Of a DNA stretch of 64,000 nucleotides, positions 27,840 to 37,054 are shown in pieces; positions within the stretch are counted from its first letter, which is position 1, and every line of letters begins with the position of its first letter. The translations under genes were made by a program, and so were the position numbers. The stretch comes from Psychromonas ossibalaenae ATCC BAA-1528. GTDB taxonomy: Bacteria > Pseudomonadota > Gammaproteobacteria > Enterobacterales > Psychromonadaceae. The DNA lies in NCBI RefSeq assembly GCF_000381745.1, contig NZ_KB906975.1:47441-111440 (forward strand), in the 5' to 3' direction. The notes below the pieces were generated by a model. The model searched no databases, had not been told where the DNA came from, and saw only the letters and a program-made list of their open reading frames with translations.

Positions 27840-28357
27840 CCGCCAGCACAATTCTTTGTAGTTAAAGCGTGAATTTATTTGTCTCAGCTTGAATTGAGGC
27901 TGAGTTTAGTTAATACCTTCATTTACTCTATGACCTTCTCAATTTCCTTTTTTAAACCATTGATTAGCTGAATAATTTGACTGTGCATGCGAATAAACTG
28001 TGAAGATCAGCAAATTACTTCTATTTAACAGAAATAATTGAGTGATCTCTGTGCATTTAAGGAATATCATAAAAGAATTCGATATTTGTTAGTCAACGAT
28101 ATTTTATAAAAACATCAATTGACCGGGGATAATGCCTTAAGCATTCTATTATCGGTATTGCTTACGTGATTTTTTGTTTTTGTATATCATGATGATGAAA
28201 ATTGCTTTGCACTGCATATTGTAAATAATAAAAGTCAATAAAATGGTATAGACATTGCATATAAGCGGTGTAATGAAAATGCACAAAATGGAAACAGAAG
28301 AGAGCACTTTCATTTTGAGCATTGTTAACAGGATACGAACACATAAGGGAATAGCGT
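27840..28357 (+). other. 518-bp region upstream of the tandem-GGDEF gene, no gene seen
   Basis: AT-rich sequence. The only structure I notice is an imperfect hairpin at about 28126-28154 (GATAATGC...GCATTCTATTATC). Two overlapping minus-strand frames read as random hydrophobic text with no ribosome-binding site. No c-di-GMP riboswitch core could be made out by eye. Confidence 0.5.
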
Positions 28358-29599
28358 ATGGCGCAATACAATCAAACTGAAAAAGAAGTAATAAGTTCGA
28401 ATATATCAACCTATGAGCCACTAAATAAAGACGCGGATTCAAAAGGAGTCGTTGATATGGCTAAATATAAACAGCCGGACGAAAAAGTCAGTTCTGAAAC
28501 ATCTGCTTTTGAACAAGTTATGTCGCAGATGAATATTGCGGATCGTCATGCATTTGACATGCAGTATGATAAATTTTGGGCTGAAGCAAGTGATGAAAGT
28601 GAACTGCTGTCAGTGCTTATTTGTGAGATCGATTTCTTTAAAGCTTATAATGATAATTATGGTCATCAGGCTTCCGCTTTCATGTTATTAGTGATCGGAC
28701 TGGCTTTAAAAAATACCTGTGAAGAATTCGGCTGTTTTCTAGCGCGTTATCGAGGTGACGAGTTTGCCATTTTGATTAAAGGGGGTGACGTTAAAAAAAC
28801 TCGTGATATTGCTGAAACACTGCGTCAGGCGGTTGAAAAATCTCGTACCGAGCATAATTTTTCTGATGTTAGTGATATCGTCACTTTAAGTATCGGTATC
28901 TCCAGTATTTTTCCTACCTCCATGAAAATTCTAATGAATGCCGCCGGCAGCGCATTAACTTCTGCGAAGGTATCTGGATATAACCAGGTTTGCGGACATG
29001 TTGAGCCTGAAGATAAAAATAGTGCTTTAATACCTGTTAGTGATACTCGACTAGCGACTCAGATAGAAGAACAGCTTGATACTGAAAAAGATGATTTTGA
29101 GCGTCTGATGAGTGAGATGAATATATTTGATCGTCGTGACTTTAACGGTTATTTTGTTAAAACCTGGCAGGAAGCAAGCAGAGGCAGTGAACTGCTTTCT
29201 ATGGTTATGTGTGAAATAGACTTTTTCCAGGCGTTTATGGATAACTATGAAAAAGAAACCAGTTATGATGTTTTGTTAATTGTTGCCTGCACATTAAAGA
29301 GTAAATGTGAAGAGTTCGATTGTTTCGTGGCACGCCTTGAAGGTGCAAAATTTGCTATTTTGATTAAAGGCGGCAATGCAACTAAAGGGCTTAAAGTTGC
29401 TGAGAGTATTCGAGTTGCACTTGAAGAGTTAAATGTTGAACATGCTCACTCACCAGTTAAGAACGCTCTTACTATGAGTATGGGTCTATCAAATATTTTC
29501 CCAAGTGAAATGAATTCAATGAAAATGCTGATGGCTAAAGTAGACAGTGCTTTAAGTGATGCTAAAGCCTCGGGTCATGATCAGATAAGCGTTAATTAA
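28358..29599 (+). CDS. Soluble protein with two GGDEF-like domains, one degenerate
   Basis: A 413-aa protein with no membrane segment. Domain 1 (about 50-213) has the diguanylate-cyclase pattern: CEIDFFKAYNDNYGHQ and signature RGDEF at 132-136, one residue off GGDEF. Domain 2 (about 246-413) is a clear copy at an offset of 196 residues (FERLMSEMNIFDRRDF, CEIDFFQAFMDNY), but its signature has become EGAKF (328-332). The first may still make c-di-GMP; the second cannot by known chemistry and may be regulatory. No RxxD inhibitory site precedes the first motif. The N-terminal 20 residues are also repeated at 34-52, and a second ATG at 28457 has a much better ribosome-binding site (AAAGGAG), so a shorter 380-aa form is possible. 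Confidence 0.85.
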   Translation: MAQYNQTEKEVISSNISTYEPLNKDADSKGVVDMAKYKQPDEKVSSETSAFEQVMSQMNIADRHAFDMQYDKFWAEASDESELLSVLICEIDFFKAYNDNYGHQASAFMLLVIGLALKNTCEEFGCFLARYRGDEFAILIKGGDVKKTRDIAETLRQAVEKSRTEHNFSDVSDIVTLSIGISSIFPTSMKILMNAAGSALTSAKVSGYNQVCGHVEPEDKNSALIPVSDTRLATQIEEQLDTEKDDFERLMSEMNIFDRRDFNGYFVKTWQEASRGSELLSMVMCEIDFFQAFMDNYEKETSYDVLLIVACTLKSKCEEFDCFVARLEGAKFAILIKGGNATKGLKVAESIRVALEELNVEHAHSPVKNALTMSMGLSNIFPSEMNSMKMLMAKVDSALSDAKASGHDQISVN

Positions 29600-29665
29600 A
29601 AGCAGATTATCTGCTTTTATGGGCACTGCTGAGAACCTGTTTGTTATGCAAACAGGTTTTTTTTT
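29598..29665 (+). terminator. Two successive hairpins, the second a strong terminator
   Basis: AAAAGCAGA/TCTGCTTTT (29598-29618) overlaps the stop codon of the GGDEF gene. It is followed by AACCTGTTTG/CAAACAGGTT (29634-29658) with a run of seven or more T. The second is a textbook rho-independent terminator. Confidence 0.9.
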
Positions 29666-30525
29666 GCCTGCTTAGCGGTATTCTCCACATTCTATACAAA
29701 TATCTGCTCTGCCTTAGCAGCATAAATTAACCATATCTTCGTATTTTTAACTCTACTAGACAGCTGCTTTATTTGCTCACGTTCAACAATACGTAGTTCT
29801 GGGGGACTGAAAATAGTACAACTTTTTAACAAATTGAATCGTTCCGCAAGTTATCTGCATAATTAATATTTTATCTGCGTATGACCAATACAATTACAAT
29901 TGTGAAAAATATTTGATTGGAGTTTTGTGTTTATGTCTTTTTGTTGATGTCTTTGTCTGTTTTTTTTAATTTTGGCTGTATTTCGTCTGGACTTTTTATT
30001 GTTGTTTTTTCTCGTTTGGCGAGCTTATATTGCGCTTGCGGCGGATAACTGCGCCTGTATATTTTGTCTGGTAAGCGTGCCTTCTGTCTAAGGTCACATT
30101 TGGAAGATAAGCTGTAATTCTTAATGATGGTGATGATTTTGTAACTTTTGTGTGTGCCTGCGGATCTTAAAGTGTGATCTATCCTTTGATTTTAAAATAC
30201 AAATTTAGTTGTTAATAATAAGTTAAATGCATCTATTGGAGTGTTTTGTAACCGCTTGAAAAGTGCTGGAAAAGGTTTTTGTGAAAACGTTTACCCCATG
30301 GGGCTGCTGCGTTTGTCTGTTATTCAGCAGGTAAATGAAGCTTATTTTTTTTGGTTGCATTTCATACAAAAAATGCTTGTAAAATGCATGTGTTATAGAA
30401 AATTGAAAAAGTTCATTTTTATTGCAAATTTTTTTTAGCTTGTTAGTGTAACGCCCATGCAGTGGGGACACACTGCAAATCAGGAAGATATGAAACTGTG
30501 TACTTAATTTAAAAGGGCAATGGAA
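29666..30525 (+). promoter_or_regulatory. 860-bp gene-free region before the major porin
   Basis: Very T-rich sequence without a supportable ORF. It contains the palindrome CCCCATGGGG (about 30295-30304), many TTTT tracts and, at 30511-30517, the AAAAGGG ribosome-binding site of the porin. Long upstream regions are usual for environmentally controlled porins. A small RNA could also hide here, but I see no clear terminator to define one. Confidence 0.4.
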
Positions 30526-31524
30526 ATGAAAAAAACAATACTAGCAATTGCAGTAACAGGTTTAATGGCGGCTTCTGCGCAGGCTGCAAATGTTTATGAT
30601 GCAGACGGCGTTAGTGCTGATGTATACGGTCGTATGCAGTTTGACATCAGTGATACTAAAAACACAACAATGTCAGGTGTTGGTACTGCACGTTTAGGTA
30701 TTAACGCATCATCTGAAATTGCCCCGGGTATCAGAGGTATTGCTAAAGGTGAATGGCAGATTCGTGCTGAAAACAGCGCTGATGATGCTAAGCAGTTATC
30801 TGCTCGTCACGTTTATGCTGGTTTTGCTACAGATGATTACGGTCAACTGGTATTCGGTCAGACTGATACTGCTTTTTATCAGGCAGTAGCTGCAACGGAT
30901 ATCTTCAATACTTACGGTTATGCAGCATTTGCGAATGTTGAAGACGGCCGTCAGGAAGGTCAGATTGTATATAACGGTACATTTAACAACTTCTACGTAG
31001 GCGCTTCTGCACAGTTTGCTGATGATAACTTCAAATATGACTTAGGTAACCCGGATTCAGGCGTTCCTGCACACACAACCGGTGAGAAGCTTGATAACTC
31101 TTATGCAGTAACTCTAGGTTACACTGCAGATTTCGGTCTTAGTGTTTACGGTGGTTACCACGCACAGGACTTTAAAGATGCGAACAAAAATAACTACGCA
31201 TTATCTGCTGCTTACTCTCGTGAAGACTTATACTTAGGTGCTGCTTATGTCTGGGCTGAACTTGAAAAAGACGGCGTTACAGGTGAATCTAAAGTAGCAG
31301 GTTATGATTTAGTTGCTTCTTATGCGCTTGATGCTGTATCTCTATACGGCGGTTATGCCTTCCAGGAAGCTAAAGGTAACATCAGTGGTGATAAAGCTGA
31401 TGAATTTACGCTAGGTGTTGCTTACAAATTTAACAGCAATATGAAAGCCTGGGCTGAGTACAATATCGATCAGCTTGACGGTGCTGATGATGCATGGACT
31501 GTTGCAGTTCAATACAACTTCTAA
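30526..31524 (+). CDS. General outer-membrane porin (OmpU/OmpC-like)
   Basis: A 332-aa porin. Signal peptide MKKTILAIAVTGLMAASAQA is cut before ANVYDADG. The mature start VSADVYGRMQFD and the repeated VYGGYHAQDF- and YLGAAYVWAE-like strands form a 16-strand barrel, ending in the sorting motif VQYNF with terminal Phe. I chose the second ATG (30526) because it is the better spaced from AAAAGGG and starts directly with the signal peptide; the first is two codons earlier. Codon use looks highly biased, as for an abundant protein. Confidence 0.93.
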   Translation: MKKTILAIAVTGLMAASAQAANVYDADGVSADVYGRMQFDISDTKNTTMSGVGTARLGINASSEIAPGIRGIAKGEWQIRAENSADDAKQLSARHVYAGFATDDYGQLVFGQTDTAFYQAVAATDIFNTYGYAAFANVEDGRQEGQIVYNGTFNNFYVGASAQFADDNFKYDLGNPDSGVPAHTTGEKLDNSYAVTLGYTADFGLSVYGGYHAQDFKDANKNNYALSAAYSREDLYLGAAYVWAELEKDGVTGESKVAGYDLVASYALDAVSLYGGYAFQEAKGNISGDKADEFTLGVAYKFNSNMKAWAEYNIDQLDGADDAWTVAVQYNF

Positions 31525-31529
31525 GCTGT

Positions 31530-31584
31530 TTAATATTTAAAAATTTGATTTAAATATTAAAAAAAGCCCGCTTGCGGGCTTTTT
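31530..31584 (+). terminator. Double hairpin terminator of the porin gene
   Basis: A 12-bp AT-only stem (TTAATATTTAAA/TTTAAATATTAA, 31530-31560) is followed at once by AAGCCCGC/GCGGGCTTTTT (31564-31584). The second is a classic rho-independent terminator. Confidence 0.92.
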
Positions 31585-32105
31585 GCGTTTATCTGGCCTA
31601 GCGCCTTCGCCGGCATAAATAGTAAATGAATGCGCCTGCGGTAAGGGAAATCTGCTGAAACCCTGCCATATTGAAAACCAGATAGGCATACAGTGATTAC
31701 CACTACTCTGCAACTGCAAGGCGTTGTGGGAGCTCTGTTGCTGTATGAAGCAGCAGGTTTTGTAGTGTTGTTACAACTCGAAGCTGGCACTAGCACTGTT
31801 CTTTTTAGATGCACGCCAACTGCCGTGATTTGAATTTTCAGTTATCTGAAAGGCTTTACCCCTTACATACTTTTCAAACCTAAGCTTTTCCAGCACAAAG
31901 CCGGCTGTTACAGCTGCAATGATTGTGACAAGCAAGTAGGATAGCGCTATGCGGTTATTTAATTCGCAGCAGGTTCTTTAGTGTCGCTGAGGCAGGTGTT
32001 CGTAGTGGGATAGGGTATTAGATTGACTGGTTTTGAGACAGAGTCCTAATAATTCCCCCTGCTTAGCAGGAGAAATCATAGGCGGATTAGTAAAATACTT
32101 GTTTT
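31585..32105. other. 520-bp spacer between porin and alaA with a possible gene remnant
   Basis: No complete gene is visible. On the minus strand, 31771-31950 reads as 59 residues with a hydrophobic helix (SYLLVTIIAAVTAGFVLEK) and a polar tail ending SFEL, but there is no ATG/GTG start or ribosome-binding site; the only usable start is a TTG at 31935. It may be the remains of a small membrane protein gene. A CCCCTGC/GCAGG hairpin lies at about 32056-32073, downstream of alaA. Confidence 0.35.
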
Positions 32106-33320
32106 TTACTGACGGTAGGTTTCTAAGAAGTTACCGATTTTAGAAATAGCATTGCTTAGTTCGTCCATACGCGGCAGGCAGACAATGCGGAAATGATCCG
32201 GGCGGTGCCAGTTAAAGCCGGTTCCCTGTACAACTAATATCTTTTCTTCCATCAGCAAGTCCATGGCAAAACGTTGATCATCTTTAATATTGAATTTTTT
32301 CTGATCTAACTTAGGGAACAGGTACAGTGCTCCTTTAGGTTTTGTACAGCTTACTCCGGGAATATCATTAAGCAGTTTCCAGGCATTTTGTGTTTGATCG
32401 TATAAGCGTCCACCGGGAACGATTAACTCATTGATACTCTGATAACCACCCAGTGATGTCTGTATGGCGTGCTGCATCGGCACATTGGCACATAAACGCA
32501 TGCTGGCGAGTATTTCTAAGCCGCTGATATAATCACGCGCCTGTTTCTTAGCGCCGCTGATCATCATCCAGCCGACCCGGAAGCCGCATACACGGTAGGC
32601 TTTAGACAGGCCGTCAAAGGTAACAATTAAAATATCATCGGCTAATGTCGCCAGCGGGATATGTTTAGCATTATCGTAAACAATCTTTGAATAGATCTCA
32701 TCGGAGAAAACGATCAGATTATGCTGACGTGCCAGTTCAACTATCTGCTCTAATAACTCTTTACTGTAAACTGCACCAGTCGGATTGTTGGGGTTAATAA
32801 GGACAATGCCTTTGGTTTTGCTGGTTATTTTGGATTTGATATCATCGATATCTGGAAACCAGTCTGACTGTTCATCACAGATATAATGTACGGCTTTACC
32901 ACCTGATAAATTGGCGGCCGCTGTCCAAAGCGGATAGTCCGGGGCCGGTACTAACAGTTCATCTCCGTTATTTAACAGACCCTGCATCGCCATCACGATC
33001 AGTTCACTTACGCCGTTACCGATATAAATATCATCGGTAGCTAAAGAAAGCAGTCCTTTGGCCTGGTAATGCTGCATAACAGCTTTACGTGCCGAGAATA
33101 GACCTTTACTGTCACAGTAACCCTGGCTTTGCGGCAGGTTTTTAATGACATCCATTAACACTTCTTCCGGCGCTTCAAAACCGAACGGGGCGGGATTACC
33201 TATATTAAGCTTAAGGATCCGCTGTCCTTCATCTTCCAGTTTTTGGGCTTCTTTAAGCACAGGTCCGCGAATGTCATAACAAACATTATCTAACTTATGG
33301 GACTTTTCAATGGAATACAT
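32106..33320 (-). CDS. alaA: Alanine transaminase AlaA
   Basis: A 404-aa class I PLP aminotransferase that is very close to E. coli AlaA (YfbQ) along its length. It has ENVC-like NVCYDIRGPVLKEAQKL at the start, NIGNPAPFGFEAPEEVL, INPNNPTGAVYS and GLSKAYRVCGFRVGW with the PLP lysine. It makes alanine from pyruvate and glutamate. It is a single gene, divergent from metR. AGAGG precedes the ATG. Confidence 0.95.
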   Translation of the reverse strand: MYSIEKSHKLDNVCYDIRGPVLKEAQKLEDEGQRILKLNIGNPAPFGFEAPEEVLMDVIKNLPQSQGYCDSKGLFSARKAVMQHYQAKGLLSLATDDIYIGNGVSELIVMAMQGLLNNGDELLVPAPDYPLWTAAANLSGGKAVHYICDEQSDWFPDIDDIKSKITSKTKGIVLINPNNPTGAVYSKELLEQIVELARQHNLIVFSDEIYSKIVYDNAKHIPLATLADDILIVTFDGLSKAYRVCGFRVGWMMISGAKKQARDYISGLEILASMRLCANVPMQHAIQTSLGGYQSINELIVPGGRLYDQTQNAWKLLNDIPGVSCTKPKGALYLFPKLDQKKFNIKDDQRFAMDLLMEEKILVVQGTGFNWHRPDHFRIVCLPRMDELSNAISKIGNFLETYRQ

Positions 33321-33517
33321 GAGAACCTCTTAAACATAAACGGTGCGCGGAACGCGTAAAATAGTGAACATAAATTTGTAACTTACAAAAGTACCTGATC
33401 TTAAAGAGAGTGTGAAGTAAATAAAGCGGCCGGACATGGATTCAGGCTATTATTATTAAATTTTTTCAAGTATTGTTGAAATAATTGCGCATTTTTACTT
33501 CAGAATCGGGGTCGCTT

Positions 33518-34450
33518 TTGACTAAGATTGAAATTAAACATTTAAAAACCTTGTCTACTTTAAACAGTACTGGCAGTTTAGTAGAGGCTGCCAAACAACT
33601 GCATCTTACCCAGTCGGCATTATCGCATCAGTTAAAAGAGTTAGAAGGGCGTCTTAACTGCTCGTTGTTTATCCGTAAATCCAGGCCGGTTCGATTTACC
33701 ATATCCGGGCTGCGTTTATTGGAACTTGCTGAGCAGGTGCTGCCGCAGATCCGCAGTGCTGAGCGTGATTTATCGCGTCTGGCTTCGGGCGATGCCGGCA
33801 GGCTGCATATGGCCATAGAATGTCATTCGTGTTTTCAGTGGTTGATGCCGGCAATTGATAAATTTCGCGACAGCTGGCCTGAAGTAGAGCTGGATTTCTC
33901 CAGTGGTTTTAGTTTTTTACCCTTACCTGCCCTAAAACGCGGCAATCTGGATTTAGTGGTTACTTCAGATCCGCAGCCCATTGAAGGTATTAGTTATATT
34001 CCGTTATTTAGTTATCAGCCTATGCTGGCATTAAGCCGCCATCACCGCCTTGCTAACAAAACTTATATTGAAGCTGAGGATCTCAGCCAGGAAACCTTAA
34101 TTACTTACCCCGTTGAAAAAGAGCGTCTGGATATTTTCAATCAGTTTTTAATGCCGCAGGGGGTCTCTCCGGCTAAAATCCGTCAGGCAGATATGACGCT
34201 GATGATGCTGCAGCTGGTAGCAAGCGGGCGTGGTGTCGCCGGATTACCCAACTGGGCATTATTTGAATATCTGAAAAAAGACTATGTAGTAGCGCGCCGG
34301 TTAGGTAAAGAGGGACTATGGAATACCCTGTATGCAGCCGTACGTGAAGAGCAGAAATCCCTGCCTTATCTGGAAGATTTTATTAAAACAGCCATAGACT
34401 GCTGTTTTACCCATCTTAAGGGGATTAAGGTAGCTGATACGACTGAATAA
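33518..34450 (+). CDS. metR: LysR-family regulator of methionine biosynthesis
   Basis: A 310-aa regulator. The winged helix-turn-helix (LTQSALSHQLKELEGRL) and the ligand domain with AIECHSCFQWLMPAIDKF match MetR, which senses homocysteine and activates metE/metH. No ATG is available. The TTG at 33518, six bases after GGGG, puts the start three residues before IEIKHLKTL, as in E. coli MetR; a TTG at 33485 would add 11 residues. No met biosynthetic gene is adjacent, so it must act in trans. Confidence 0.9.
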   Translation: MTKIEIKHLKTLSTLNSTGSLVEAAKQLHLTQSALSHQLKELEGRLNCSLFIRKSRPVRFTISGLRLLELAEQVLPQIRSAERDLSRLASGDAGRLHMAIECHSCFQWLMPAIDKFRDSWPEVELDFSSGFSFLPLPALKRGNLDLVVTSDPQPIEGISYIPLFSYQPMLALSRHHRLANKTYIEAEDLSQETLITYPVEKERLDIFNQFLMPQGVSPAKIRQADMTLMMLQLVASGRGVAGLPNWALFEYLKKDYVVARRLGKEGLWNTLYAAVREEQKSLPYLEDFIKTAIDCCFTHLKGIKVADTTE

Positions 34451-34598
34451 CTGCGCGGACTGACTATTTAAAGGTTTTCACCGCTACTGCTTGAATAATC
34501 TTGATATTTCATTAATTTTTGTTGTCCATTCATTTGCAGTGTAACCAATAAAAAGTCACACTGAACGCCTATTTATATCATATGGTGAGAGTGAACAG

Positions 34599-35846
34599 AT
34601 GGGTTGTTGTGATGCAAAAGGCTTAATGCCCCTAGAACAAGCATTAATTAAAATGCAGGAGTCTTTATCTAATGTATGTGAGGCAGTAAGACTGCCTCTT
34701 TCACAGGCTCTCGGGTTTGCATTAGCTGAAGATATTAAATCTCCGTTAAATGTCCCTCCTTTCAATAATTCGGCAATGGATGGTTATGCAGTTAAGCGCA
34801 ATGATTTAATTAACAGCTCTCCTGAAAACCCTGTTACTTTAAAACTGATAGGTAAATCTTTTGCTGGTTCCCCATATTCTGGTGAACTGCCTGCCGGATG
34901 CTGTATCCGCATTATGACCGGCGCGGTTATGCCCGGCTGTGCCGATACTGTGATTATGCAGGAGCGTACTGCAGTGGCTGGTGAATTGATTACCTTTACT
35001 CAGGCTCCCAAACTTGGCGACAACGTGCGCCTTGCTGCTGAAGACCTTAAACAGGGGCAGGTAGTGCTCAGTAAAGGCCATAAATTAACACCGCGCGATA
35101 TTCCGTTAATTGCATCCCTGGGCTTAGCTGAAATTCAAGTGTTCAGAAAATTGAAAGTGGCGGTCATTTCTTCCGGTGATGAACTTAAAAGCTTAGGTGA
35201 AACACTTTGTGAAGGTGATATTTATGACAGCAATCGTTACAGCATTATTGCGCTGCTGTCGCGTCTGAATGTTGAAGTTATCGACTTTGGTATTATTAAA
35301 GATGATCTGTCTCTGATCAGAGAGGCGGTTCAGTCTGCTGACCAGCAGGCTGATGTAGTGATCACCAGCGGCGGTGTTTCTGTTGGAGAGGCCGATTTCA
35401 TTAAAGATGTTTTAACCGAGTTAGGTTCAATCGGCTTTTGGAAGCTAGCGATTAAACCCGGCAAACCTTTTGCTTTTGGTAAACTGCCGAATAGCGTATT
35501 TTTCGGCTTGCCAGGTAATCCGGTTTCCGCTATGGTCACTCTATACCAGCTTGCGGTGCCTGCGATGGCTGCCATGAGCGGGTTAAAAGCCAAAGCGCCG
35601 ATTCGTTTTAATGCACTAGCGGCGCACAGCCTTAAAAAAGCAGCAGGGCGCACCGATTTTCAGCGTGCAGTCTATTCTGTTGATGATAGCGGGCAGCTGG
35701 TTGTTAGTTCAACGGGCAGTCAGGGCTCCGGGGTATTCAGCTCCATGAGCCGGTCAAACTGTTTTATTGTGCTTGAACAAGACCGCGGTAATGTTGAGGG
35801 TGGTGAAACAGTAACAATTGAGCCGTACAATGCTTTAATGGATTAG
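34599..35846 (+). CDS. moeA: Molybdopterin molybdenumtransferase MoeA
   Basis: A 415-aa enzyme that inserts molybdate into adenylated molybdopterin. Seen are FNNSAMDGYAV, CIRIMTGAVMPGCADTVIMQE, SSGDEL, YDSNRY, TSGGVSVGEADFIKDVL and KPGKPFAFGKLPN, all conserved in MoeA. In E. coli moeB follows; here aroG follows and is not functionally related. GAGAG upstream supports the start. Confidence 0.95.
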   Translation: MGCCDAKGLMPLEQALIKMQESLSNVCEAVRLPLSQALGFALAEDIKSPLNVPPFNNSAMDGYAVKRNDLINSSPENPVTLKLIGKSFAGSPYSGELPAGCCIRIMTGAVMPGCADTVIMQERTAVAGELITFTQAPKLGDNVRLAAEDLKQGQVVLSKGHKLTPRDIPLIASLGLAEIQVFRKLKVAVISSGDELKSLGETLCEGDIYDSNRYSIIALLSRLNVEVIDFGIIKDDLSLIREAVQSADQQADVVITSGGVSVGEADFIKDVLTELGSIGFWKLAIKPGKPFAFGKLPNSVFFGLPGNPVSAMVTLYQLAVPAMAAMSGLKAKAPIRFNALAAHSLKKAAGRTDFQRAVYSVDDSGQLVVSSTGSQGSGVFSSMSRSNCFIVLEQDRGNVEGGETVTIEPYNALMD

Positions 35847-35927
35847 TAACACGGTACTAATTAAAAAATAAAAAGCACCATAAATATAATTAACTTTTTA
35901 GCACAACTAAGTGCCTTGGGAATAACT

Positions 35928-36977
35928 ATGATAAACACTGATGACGTACATATCACTGCAATTAAAGAACTTTTACCGCCGATTGCATTATTAGAAAAAT
36001 TTCCAGCAACACCAGAAATAAGCGAAACAGTTGCCGGCTCTCGTCATGCGATCAGTGAAATCCTAAGCAGTAAAGACGATCGTGTCTTAGTGATTATTGG
36101 TCCTTGTTCAATTCATGATACGAAAGCGGCGCTTGAGTATGCTGAAAAACTGGCACCACTGCGTGAAAAATACAAAGATACATTAGAAATTGTAATGCGT
36201 GTTTATTTTGAAAAACCGCGTACCACAGTAGGCTGGAAAGGTCTGATTAATGATCCGGAATTAAACGGCACTTTCAATATTAATAAAGGTTTACGCACTG
36301 GCCGTAAATTATTGTTAGATATCAATGCAATGGGGCTTCCTGCTGCCACTGAGTTCTTAGATATGATCACCCCGCAGTATGTTGGTGACTTAATGACCTG
36401 GGGCGCAATCGGTGCACGTACAACTGAGTCTCAGGTTCATCGTGAACTGGCATCTGGTCTTTCCTGCCCTGTTGGTTTCAAAAACGGTACTGACGGTACA
36501 ATTAAAGTGGCCGTAGATGCAATTGGTGCAGCTAATGCTTCTCACCATTTCCTGTCAGTGAATAAATTCGGCCATAGTGCAATTGTTGAAACTGCTGGTA
36601 ACCCGGACTGCCATATCATTTTACGCGGTGGTAAAGCACCGAACTATAGTGCTGATGACGTTGCCGCTATCAAAGCTGATTTGAATAAATCAGGTTTGCC
36701 GGAAACATTAATGATCGATTTCAGTCACGCAAATTCTGAGAAAAAATTTGAAAACCAAATGAAAGTTTGTGCTGATGTCTGCTCTCAAATTGCCGCTGGT
36801 GATAAAGCGATTTCCGGCGTAATGGTTGAAAGTCACTTAGTTGAAGGCCGTCAGGATCTAGTCGATGATACCGCCGCAACATACGGACAAAGTATCACTG
36901 ATGCTTGTATCGGCTGGGCTGATACTGAAGAGTTATTATCGCAGCTTGCGGCTGCAGTGCTGACTCGACGCGCTTAA
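35928..36977 (+). CDS. aroG: 3-deoxy-7-phosphoheptulonate (DAHP) synthase, AroG type
   Basis: A 349-aa class I alpha DAHP synthase, first enzyme of the shikimate pathway. KELLPPIALLEKFPAT, GPCSIHD (metal/substrate site), EKPRTTVGWKGL, GARTTESQVHRELASGL and MIDFSHANS are nearly identical to E. coli AroG. The residues resemble the phenylalanine-sensitive isoform more than AroF or AroH, but feedback specificity is not proven. I chose ATG 35928 after GGGA; a TTG four codons earlier is less likely. Confidence 0.93.
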   Translation: MINTDDVHITAIKELLPPIALLEKFPATPEISETVAGSRHAISEILSSKDDRVLVIIGPCSIHDTKAALEYAEKLAPLREKYKDTLEIVMRVYFEKPRTTVGWKGLINDPELNGTFNINKGLRTGRKLLLDINAMGLPAATEFLDMITPQYVGDLMTWGAIGARTTESQVHRELASGLSCPVGFKNGTDGTIKVAVDAIGAANASHHFLSVNKFGHSAIVETAGNPDCHIILRGGKAPNYSADDVAAIKADLNKSGLPETLMIDFSHANSEKKFENQMKVCADVCSQIAAGDKAISGVMVESHLVEGRQDLVDDTAATYGQSITDACIGWADTEELLSQLAAAVLTRRA

Positions 36978-36997
36978 TACTATTCAAAGTATTATCA

Positions 36998-37024
36998 AGC
37001 ACTGTTTCGACGGTGCTTTTTTTT
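36998..37024 (+). terminator. Rho-independent terminator of aroG
   Basis: AGCACTG pairs with CGGTGCT (one G-T pair) around TTTCGA-type loop, followed by eight T. Confidence 0.88.
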
Positions 37025-37054
37025 ATCTGAAATTTACTAATTAAGAGAGCTGCT

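Noticed and set aside
28100-28357. Possible c-di-GMP riboswitch before the GGDEF gene
   Set aside because: I could not find the conserved GEMM core or a tetraloop-receptor pair by eye.
28149-28442. Two overlapping minus-strand frames ahead of the GGDEF gene
   Set aside because: They read as random hydrophobic text, lack ribosome-binding sites and overlap the start of a real gene.
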